The position numbers and the translations under genes were made by a program. Of a stretch of 6,071 nucleotides of DNA, positions 1 to 5,900 are shown piece by piece. Below the pieces are notes generated by a model. It did no database searches and was not told the origin of the DNA. It worked only from the letters and a program-made list of their open reading frames with translations. Every line of letters begins with the position of its first letter. Positions within the stretch are counted from its first letter, which is position 1. The DNA is from an uncultured Selenomonadales bacterium (GTDB lineage: Bacteria; Bacillota_C; Negativicutes; Selenomonadales; Selenomonadaceae), in assembly GCA_946407175.1 (NCBI GenBank), contig CAMJNB010000092.1, positions 1 to 6,071 on the forward strand. Direction: 5' to 3'.

Positions 1-888
1 TGAATCAGATTCGTAGCCTTCGGGAATTTCAAAAGTCGGCATATGAAGTTCACCGAAATTAAAAGTGACGTTGCAACGTTCGGCAATTTTTAAAGTGTTT
101 TCGCAAGCTTCGGGAATGTCGGCAAACAGTTCATACATTTGTTCGGCAGACTTTAAATAGTAATCGTCGGAAGGAAATTTAAATCTTTTTTCGTCGTTAA
201 AAGTCGCATTCGTCTGCAGACACAAAAGTACCTCGTGCGCCGTGCTGTCACTTTGATTGACGTAGTGCAAGTCATTAGTGGCGACAAGGTGGATATTCAA
301 TTCACGCGACATTTTTATAAGCGCGTCACGTACCTTTTTTTCGTCGTCCAAGCCGTGATTTTGAAGTTCAAAATAAAAATTATCCTGCCCAAAAATTTCA
401 ATGTACTCTTTCGCAATTTCAACTGCGCGGAGATAATCGTCAGCCAAAATTGCCTGTGGAATTTCGCCGTATACGCAGGCGCTCAGTGCAATAATGCCGC
501 CGTGAAAAGTGCGCAAAATTTCCTTGTCGACGCGCGGCTTGTAGTAAAAACCTTCAAGCGACGCAAGCGTAACAAGTTGAGTTAAATTTTTGTAGCCTTC
601 GTTATTTTCAGCAAGCAGCACGAGGTGAAAATATTTTTCGCCGGATTCGCGTTCAAAGCGTGAATGCGGTGCGACGTAAACTTCACAGCCGATAATGGGC
701 TTAATGCCGCGTTTGACGGCCGCCTTATAAAAATCAATCGTGCCGTACATGGTGCCGTGATCCGTCATTGCAATGGCAGGCATATTTAAAGTTTTGGCAC
801 GGTCAAGCAGTTTTGTAATTCGCGCTGCGCCGTCAAGCAAACTGTATTCAGTGTGTACGTGAAGGTGTACGAAATTTTTCTGTGTCAT
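1..888 (-). CDS. dnaE: DNA polymerase III subunit alpha, N-terminal part (PHP domain); cut by the window edge
   Basis: Replicative DNA polymerase III catalytic subunit (C-family), acting at the replication fork. Only the first 296 codons are present, against roughly 1100-1200 in the family; the frame is still open at base 1. The visible part is the PHP domain plus the start of the linker to the palm. Seen: FVHLHVHTEYSLLDGAARI at residues 6-24, MTDHGTMYG at 41-49, GCEVYVAP at 67-74, ALSACVYGEIP at 134-144 and ATNDLHYV at 203-210. All nine positions of the usual PHP metal cluster appear filled: H10, H12, D19, H44, E69, H88, C138, D206, H208. In E. coli DnaE this set is degraded, so here the PHP may bind metal and have 3'-5' exonuclease or related activity (inference). 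The start is ATG 888-886; no other start codon lies between it and the upstream in-frame stop at 939-937. It has no recognisable Shine-Dalgarno, because the bases upstream are a heptad array. It lies 76 bp downstream of the tannase in the same direction. Confidence 0.96.
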   Translation of the reverse strand, partial: MTQKNFVHLHVHTEYSLLDGAARITKLLDRAKTLNMPAIAMTDHGTMYGTIDFYKAAVKRGIKPIIGCEVYVAPHSRFERESGEKYFHLVLLAENNEGYKNLTQLVTLASLEGFYYKPRVDKEILRTFHGGIIALSACVYGEIPQAILADDYLRAVEIAKEYIEIFGQDNFYFELQNHGLDDEKKVRDALIKMSRELNIHLVATNDLHYVNQSDSTAHEVLLCLQTNATFNDEKRFKFPSDDYYLKSAEQMYELFADIPEACENTLKIAERCNVTFNFGELHMPTFEIPEGYESDS

Positions 889-893
889 GGTTT

Positions 894-967
894 TAGCTTG
901 TAGCCGGTAGCTTGTAGCTTGTAACTGATAGCTTTTTTACCGGCTACCAGCTACTTGCTACCAGCTA
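894..967. repeat. Inverted array of 7-bp TAGCnnG-type units between tannase and dnaE
   Basis: On the plus strand, 894-935 divides into six consecutive heptads (TAGCTTG, TAGCCGG, TAGCTTG, TAGCTTG, TAACTGA, TAGCTTT). After a 4-base break (936-939), 940-967 divides into four heptads of the opposite orientation (CCGGCTA, CCAGCTA, CTTGCTA, CCAGCTA). The two halves are complementary: 894-909 can pair with 938-953 over 16 positions with a single mismatch (899 with 948). The last heptad contains the tannase stop codon (TAG at 967-965), and the first ends 5 bp before the dnaE ATG. Pattern, phase and complementarity are seen directly. Function is unknown; candidates are a replication-slippage array, a repetitive extragenic element or an mRNA structure element. 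Confidence 0.85.
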
Positions 968-2557
968 ATTTTTACAAATACTTTCAATCCAGTTAAAGAG
1001 TTCGTCAAGGTCGTAATCGCCGCCGTGTCCTTGTCCCCAAGGTGCGAAGAAGTTTACTTCAGCGCCGTCCGCTTGCAACTTCAACGCCAAAATCGCGGGA
1101 ATTGCCAACGCCGTATCTCTGTCCGCCGCGCCGTGACGTATTCTGAAATATTTCGCCGTCTTAACGTCATTGCGTCCGATAAAATTCAGCGGGTTCATCA
1201 AGCGTATTTGTTCCGACTCAGCCATAGGACCGCCGGAAATTTTTTGCACGATGTCAGAGAAGTGACGCGGCTTGTTTGCAGTTGTACCGAACTCATCATT
1301 TTCAGCGGAGCTTAAATCCATTTTGTCAAAGGCAGGTGCGGCTTTCATACGAGTTACGGCGTAAGGGTAGGCGTCCAAATCCACGTCAATGACTTTACCG
1401 TTTTTCATTTTAACCCACGTAGCTTTTGAAAGGTCTTCGCCGTGAATAAGAGCCATCTGCGCGGAGCTGATATAAATCGATTTAATGTAGTCTTTAAAAG
1501 TGCCGTTACCGTTTTTGTCAAGCGTTAAAGCCGTGCCGTCGTAATCGACAAGATTTAAACTGTTGACGTAATCGGGGAAGGCGTCACGTAAGGGTTTGGA
1601 AATTTTAATTTCGTCCGCCGTCATTTCAACCGGTTCACTCGACGCAACGGGATTATTGGCACTGTTCGCGTCAACTCTCGCAGGTTTGCCGTCACCTTTA
1701 CCTTTGTAAACGCCGCGCGCCTTCAAATCTTCAATCTGCCACATTGCGGGGTAGTACGTGTTTACGCCGGAAAAAATCCATTCGTAGGCTTTATCGGCAT
1801 TTTCAAGGTTGGTTATGGGACAGTAGACGCTTGCGGCAAAAATGTCGTCACGTTCATCAGCCGCGCCGATTTCTTTTAAGTAGCCGTTGAACTCTTCCGC
1901 GTTGCCCATAACTCCGAGTGCCGCAGAAAGTGCGCCGCCTGCAGAGGTTCCGTTTGAAATAATTTTTTCAGTGTCACCTGCTGGTAACCTGTCTTTATTG
2001 TAGCGCAGGTAGCGAACAGCCGCCTTGTAGTCGACAATAAAGGCAGGCGCCTTGCCTACGTAATTGCCGTTTGTTACGGTCGTCCTGCCGCGAATTGCGG
2101 GAGCCACTACAACCATACCGCGTGAGAGTGCTACAAGTGATGCGTTGGGCTTGCCGGTGAATTTATCTTTTTCAACAGGTGCAAGAATCGAACCGGGCAT
2201 GTAACCGCCGACGCCGTTTGGCATAAAAATAGGTGCGGTGCTTGCAATGTAGCCGTTCACCGTGCCGCCGCGCAGATATTCGGCAGGAATGTAAATGCTG
2301 AGTGATTGAGCCTCGACATTGGCGGGATTTTTCACGTAGACAATATTTTCATAGGCGACGAATTTAACTGCGATGCCGTTTATCGCCATAGTTTTTTCAA
2401 CGCCCTTGCTTGCGTCAAAATTTATGTCGCAGGTATTAATTGCGGCGGCGCTTGCAGTAGGAATAAAGTCAACGCCGTAAATATTTGGTACGCCTGCAGT
2501 CAACACGCCTAAGCCCAGCATTGCGGTCAGCGTACGCGCCAAAAATTTTTTCTTCAC
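965..2557 (-). CDS. tanB: Secreted tannin acyl hydrolase (subtype B tannase), alpha/beta hydrolase fold
   Basis: A 530-residue serine esterase expected to hydrolyse galloyl ester and depside bonds of hydrolysable tannins and gallate esters, releasing gallic acid. It resembles L. plantarum TanLp1 along its whole length. Shared stretches include TAPIFMPNGVGGYMPGS (about 107-123), GTSAGG with nucleophile S205, TRMKAAPAFDKMDLSSAEN (402-420), RIRHGAADRDTALAIP (472-487) and GHGGDYDLDELFNWI near the C-terminus. By that alignment the triad is S205, D479 and H511, and the galloyl-binding residues K405, E419 and D481 are all kept with the same spacing. Residues 1 to about 38 form a signal peptide: MKKKF, a hydrophobic core and an alanine-rich site (TASAAA), implying export; TanLp1 itself lacks one. 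GTG 2557-2555 is preferred because GGAG at 2569-2566 lies 8 nt upstream. An in-frame GTG at 2566-2564 overlaps that Shine-Dalgarno and would add three residues. A minus-strand promoter lies at 2640-2668. Heptad arrays flank the gene on both sides. Activity on tannins is inferred from residues, not shown. Confidence 0.92.
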   Translation of the reverse strand: MKKKFLARTLTAMLGLGVLTAGVPNIYGVDFIPTASAAAINTCDINFDASKGVEKTMAINGIAVKFVAYENIVYVKNPANVEAQSLSIYIPAEYLRGGTVNGYIASTAPIFMPNGVGGYMPGSILAPVEKDKFTGKPNASLVALSRGMVVVAPAIRGRTTVTNGNYVGKAPAFIVDYKAAVRYLRYNKDRLPAGDTEKIISNGTSAGGALSAALGVMGNAEEFNGYLKEIGAADERDDIFAASVYCPITNLENADKAYEWIFSGVNTYYPAMWQIEDLKARGVYKGKGDGKPARVDANSANNPVASSEPVEMTADEIKISKPLRDAFPDYVNSLNLVDYDGTALTLDKNGNGTFKDYIKSIYISSAQMALIHGEDLSKATWVKMKNGKVIDVDLDAYPYAVTRMKAAPAFDKMDLSSAENDEFGTTANKPRHFSDIVQKISGGPMAESEQIRLMNPLNFIGRNDVKTAKYFRIRHGAADRDTALAIPAILALKLQADGAEVNFFAPWGQGHGGDYDLDELFNWIESICKN

Positions 2558-2565
2558 GAAAATCA

Positions 2566-2569
2566 CTCC
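2566..2569 (-). promoter_or_regulatory. Tannase ribosome binding site (decides the start)
   Basis: GGAG on the minus strand, 8 nt before GTG 2557-2555. The same four bases overlap the upstream in-frame GTG at 2566-2564, which therefore cannot use this site. This favours the downstream GTG and a signal peptide beginning MKKKF. Confidence 0.75.
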
Positions 2570-2572
2570 GGT

Positions 2573-2635
2573 CTAGGGGCTAGGGGTTAGAAACTCTAAG
2601 CTGTAAGCTCTAAGCTCTAAGCTCTAAGCTCTAAG
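2573..2635. repeat. Heptad tandem array upstream of the tannase
   Basis: On the plus strand, nine contiguous 7-bp units can be read: CTAGGGG twice (2573-2586), TTAGAAA (2587-2593), then six copies of CTCTAAG (2594-2635), the second of which is CTGTAAG. Five of the last six are identical, which suggests recent slippage expansion. A small 5-bp stem (TTAGA 2587-2591, TCTAA 2595-2599) sits at the change of unit type. The array occupies most of the predicted tannase 5' untranslated region. The unit differs from the TAGCnnG heptads on the other side of the gene but has the same 7-bp period and a shared AAGCT/AGCTT core. Confidence 0.85.
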
Positions 2636-2639
2636 CTAC

Positions 2640-2668
2640 ATTCTAACAACAGATTTTTTTGCAGTCAA
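2640..2668 (-). promoter_or_regulatory. Predicted sigma-A promoter of the tannase gene
   Basis: Minus strand: -35 TTGACT (2668-2663), 17-bp spacer, -10 TAGAAT (2645-2640), each one base from consensus. Transcription would begin near 2633, inside the heptad array, giving a leader of about 75 nt. It is arranged back-to-back with the rpoB promoter, with 35 bp between the two -35 boxes. Confidence 0.6.
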
Positions 2669-2703
2669 TCAAGCCGCCTTACGTGCCGTGAAAAATCTTT
2701 TTC

Positions 2704-2732
2704 TTGACAGCATTAATGCTTATGGTTATAAT
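2704..2732 (+). promoter_or_regulatory. Perfect-consensus sigma-A promoter for rpoB
   Basis: TTGACA at 2704-2709, a 17-bp spacer, and TATAAT at 2727-2732: exact consensus in both hexamers and in spacing. Predicted transcription start is about 2739-2740, giving an rpoB leader of roughly 204 nt. Such a strong promoter fits an essential, highly expressed gene that has lost the usual ribosomal-protein genes upstream. Confidence 0.88.
2709..2720. promoter_or_regulatory. 12-bp perfect palindrome in the rpoB promoter spacer (possible operator)
   Basis: AGCATTAATGCT is its own reverse complement. It starts on the last base of the -35 hexamer and fills most of the spacer. Its position would suit a repressor or a spacer-binding activator. 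No regulator is identifiable here, and a 12-bp palindrome can also arise by chance. Confidence 0.35.
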
Positions 2733-2752
2733 TTCCGTTACGGTTTTGTCAC

Positions 2753-2772
2753 TGTGGCGTTTTTTTGCCGCA
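2753..2772 (+). promoter_or_regulatory. Hairpin in the rpoB leader, just before the leader ORF
   Basis: TGTGGC (2753-2758) can pair with GCCGCA (2767-2772) over six positions including one G-U, with an 8-nt T-rich loop. It ends 5 nt before the GGAGG of the leader ORF. No T-run follows the stem, so it is not a terminator; it may shape access to that ribosome binding site. Confidence 0.35.
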
Positions 2773-2789
2773 AAAGTGGAGGAATTTTT

Positions 2790-2840
2790 TTGAATATAGA
2801 AAACAATTACAGATATAGGCGCGGTTGGCTTAAAAGCTAA
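2790..2840 (+). CDS. Possible 16-residue leader peptide upstream of rpoB
   Basis: TTG at 2790-2792 follows GGAGG (2778-2782) by 7 nt and opens a 16-codon frame ending in TAA at 2838-2840, encoding MNIENNYRYRRGWLKS. It lies wholly within the predicted rpoB leader, about 50 nt after the transcription start and 103 nt before the rpoB ATG. The ribosome binding site is stronger and better spaced than that of rpoB itself. Its last codons (AAA AGC, then the T of TAA) form the left arm of the hairpin at 2832-2851, so a translating or stalled ribosome would alter that hairpin. This geometry fits transcription attenuation, but no family is recognised, the frame is short and a TTG start is the weakest kind. 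The peptide contains a basic cluster (RYRR) and two tyrosines, and no run of one amino acid typical of biosynthetic-operon leaders. Confidence 0.4.
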   Translation: MNIENNYRYRRGWLKS

Positions 2841-2854
2841 GGCGGGCTTTTTTT
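2832..2854 (+). terminator. Weak intrinsic-terminator-like hairpin (possible attenuator) in the rpoB leader
   Basis: AAAAGCT (2832-2838) can pair with GGCTTTT (2845-2851), including one G-U, around a 6-nt loop. A run of seven T (2848-2854) partly lies in the stem. The stem is A/T-rich, so full termination is unlikely. Overlap with the end of the leader ORF is what makes a conditional role plausible. A competing stem, TTGGCT (2825-2830) with AGCTAA (2835-2840), shares its left-arm bases and could act as an antiterminator. Confidence 0.3.
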
Positions 2855-2875
2855 ATAATTCGGCATTTAAATTTT

Positions 2876-2897
2876 GGAAATACGTAGAAAAATTTCC
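2876..2897 (+). promoter_or_regulatory. Small hairpin in the rpoB leader
   Basis: GGAAAT (2876-2881) is complementary to ATTTCC (2892-2897) with a 10-nt loop. A further 5-bp stem, TTAGA/TCTAA (2911-2915 with 2919-2923), lies just before the rpoB Shine-Dalgarno. Both are weak, and their role is unknown. Confidence 0.25.
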
Positions 2898-2926
2898 TAA
2901 GCACTACAGATTAGAATATCTAAAAT

Positions 2927-2932
2927 GAGGAG
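2927..2932 (+). promoter_or_regulatory. rpoB ribosome binding site
   Basis: GAGGAG, 11 nt before ATG 2944. The spacing is slightly long. An in-frame GTG at 2932-2934 overlaps this site and is therefore not a good alternative start, and the protein beginning [18 protein letters not shown] fits the family. Confidence 0.75.
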
Positions 2933-2943
2933 TGACTGCGTTA

Positions 2944-5900
2944 ATGTTTAGTCCTGTTCGAGTTGGCAAGCGGACACGCTACAGTTACGCCAGAATCAAG
3001 GAAGTTATGGAGATGCCCCACCTTCTTGACATTCAGCGTAAATCTTATGAATGGTTTCTGCGCGAAGGCTTGGAAGAAATTTTGAGAGACATCTCGCCGA
3101 TAAGCGATTTTAACGGGAACTTAAAACTTTTTTTCGGTAAATTTAAGTTGGGTGAGCCGAAATATACGCTTGACGAATGCAAGGAACGTGACGGCACGTA
3201 CTCTGCGCCTATTCGCGTAAACGTCCAACTCGTCAACAACGAAATGGGCGGCGAAGTCAAGGAGCAGGAAGTTTTTATGGGCGATTTCCCGCTTATGACG
3301 CAGACCGGTACTTTTGTCATAAACGGCGCCGAACGTGTTATAGTAAGTCAGCTTGTAAGAAGTCCGGGCGCTTACTACGGTGAAACGATTGACCAAACCG
3401 GTAAAAAGATTTACACGGCTACGGTTATTCCCAATCGCGGTGCGTGGATTGAACTTGAAACGGATTCTTCAAACAGCATAAGCGTGAGAATTGACCGTAC
3501 GCGCAAAATGCCGGTTACATACTTCCTTCGTGCCATCGGTTTTGAAACTGACGAAGAGATTTTGGATTTATTCGGCGACAGCCCCATTATTCGTGATGAA
3601 CTTGAAAGAGACAGCGAAATTGATACACGCGCAAAGGCACTCGGTGAAATTTATAAACGACTTAGACCTGGCGAACCTATCGCAACGGTAGAAAATTCAC
3701 AGCAACTTTTAAATTCACTTTTCTTTGACCCCAAGCGCTATGACCTTGCCGCTGTCGGACGCTACAAAATTACGAAAAAGCTCGGCTTAAAAAGTCGTCT
3801 TCTCGGCAAAACTTTGGCGGAGGATATCATAGACTTTGAAACCGGTGAAGTCTTGATTCAAGCTATGGAAGAGCATGTAGACGAAGAAACCGGCGAAACC
3901 GTCACCAAGTACAAAGTCATTGACGAAGAAGATATTAAAAAAATTGAAACCGCAATAAATGAAAGTAGCGAAGAGGCTATTTTCGGTCTTACGCAGGACA
4001 AAGTTCACAGGGGATATTTCACGCCGATACCGATAAGAATTAAAACTGAAAACGGCGATATGACGATGCTTTGTGCGCCGGAACTTTCGATAAAGGACAA
4101 TCGCACAGTTTGCGTCGCCGATATCGTAAGCGCAATTGGTTACATGATTGACCTTATGAACGGCGTAGGCACGGTTGATGACATTGACCATTTAGGCAAT
4201 CGCCGCGTTCGCAGTGTCGGTGAACTTCTGCAAAATCAATTCCGCATTGGTCTTTCACGCATGGAACGTGTTGTCCGCGAAAGAATGACGATTCAAGATT
4301 CGGAAATTATCACGCCGCAAATTTTGATTAACATTCGTCCCGTCGTTGCCGCTATAAAAGAATTTTTCGGCTCTTCGCAACTTTCGCAGTTTATGGATCA
4401 GCATAACCCGCTTTCAGAACTTACGCATAAACGCCGCCTTTCGGCACTCGGACCAGGCGGCTTAAGCCGTGAACGTGCAGGTTTTGAAGTTCGTGACGTA
4501 CACAATTCCCACTACGGCAGAATGTGTCCCATTGAGACGCCTGAAGGTCCCAACATCGGTCTTATAGGCTCGCTTTCAAACTATGCCCGCGTCAATCGCT
4601 ACGGCTTTATGGAGACGCCGTACAGAAGAGTTGACAAAGAACATCAGCGCGTTACAGGCGAAGTACGTTACCTTACTGCTGATGAAGAAGAAAAGCTGGT
4701 TATCGCGCAGGCTAATGAACCGCTTGACGAAAATGACTGGTTTGTCAATGAAAGAGTCACGGCGCGTGTTAAAGAAGAAACTACAATGGTCAGACGTGAC
4801 AGGGTTGACTACATGGACGTTTCGCCTAAGCAAGTTGTTTCCATTGCAACGGCTATGATACCGTTCCTTGAAAATGATGACGCCAACCGCGCATTAATGG
4901 GTGCGAACATGCAACGTCAAGCCGTACCGCTTTTAAAGACGCAAGCGCCGCTTGTAGGTACCGGTATGGAATATAAAGCCGCTTGTGACTCCGGCGTTAT
5001 GATACTGGCTGAAAATGCAGGTACCGTAACTTACGTTGACTCAAGCTCAATTCAAATTAAAATCTCGCCTATGGACAGGTACGTCCTGCCTTCGCATTAC
5101 ACGCCACTTACTCAAAAAGGTAACCGCGTAAAAGCCGGTGAAGTAATCGCGAAGATTGACGACAGACCGGTTATCGCAAAACGTGAGGGAACCGTTTTCA
5201 GTTTTGCACGCAATATGATTCAAGTTGCCGTTGATGACGATGAATATAAAATTCCGCCCGGCGCCAACATTCGCGTCAAGGAAGGTATGCCGTTAAAAGA
5301 CTCGCAACCGCTTGCAGATAATTTCGGCACCATAGTTCGTGCAAAAGGCGGCGGCTTTGTCAAAAAAATTACCGCCGAAAAAATTATTGTCGAACCCGCG
5401 CAGATGTTTGACGAATACTTAGTGCCTTCCGACTTTAAATTCAACGTGTCAAAAAATGAAAGTATTAAAAAAGATAAAATTCTTGCTGAAGGTGTAGGCG
5501 AAGTTGTCTACGCGCAACGCGCAGGCAAAGTTGTAAGCATTGATTCAAATACCTCAACCATTCGCATTGACGTCTTTCCGCGCGACGAATACAAACTGCA
5601 AAAATTTGTGCGCTCCAATCAAGGCACTTGTATTAACCAAATTCCGCTTGTAGAAAAAGGCGAACGTGTAGAAGTCAATCAGCCCATTGCCGACGGTCCC
5701 GCCACGAATAACGGCGAATTGGCACTCGGCTACAATATTTTGGTAGCTTACATGCCGTGGGAAGGTTACAACTACGAAGACGCTATCTTACTTAGCGAAA
5801 ATTTAATTAAGCGCGATATTTATACCTCAATTCATATTGATGAGCACCAATGCGACGCGCGCGATACGAAGTTGGGACCGGAAGAAGTTACGCGCGACAT

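Noticed and set aside
235..585. Plus-strand open frame opposite dnaE
   Set aside because: It is antisense to a well-conserved PHP domain, with no ribosome site or recognisable protein.
894..953. The inverted array as an intrinsic terminator for the tannase
   Set aside because: The stem is long but is followed on the minus strand by AAAACC and the dnaE ATG, with no T-run.
969..1008. Minus-strand promoter for dnaE inside the tannase 3' end
   Set aside because: TTGACG (1008-1003) has no -10 at proper spacing, and TTAACT with TAAAAA at 16 bp is too weak to call.
1025..1315. Plus-strand open frame opposite the tannase (also 2306-2512)
   Set aside because: Both are antisense to conserved tannase sequence and encode arginine-, cysteine- or histidine-rich nonsense with no family features.
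2564..2566. GTG as the tannase start (533 residues)
   Set aside because: It overlaps the GGAG that is correctly spaced for GTG 2557-2555, and nothing else upstream resembles a Shine-Dalgarno.
2573..2635. CRISPR-like array
   Set aside because: Units are 7 bp and contiguous with no spacers.
2854..2859. A second TATAAT as an internal rpoB promoter
   Set aside because: No -35-like hexamer lies 16-18 bp upstream, and the bases belong to the end of the T-run.
3045..4191. Several open frames overlapping rpoB (3045-3320 minus, 3121-3396 minus, 3491-3691 plus, 3787-4191 minus)
   Set aside because: All lie inside the continuous conserved rpoB frame and lack their own signals.
4576..5444. Open frames overlapping rpoB (4576-4833 minus, 4583-4858 plus, 5220-5444 minus)
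   Set aside because: They are shadows of the rpoB codons; the rpoB frame is uninterrupted here, so there is no frameshift to explain.
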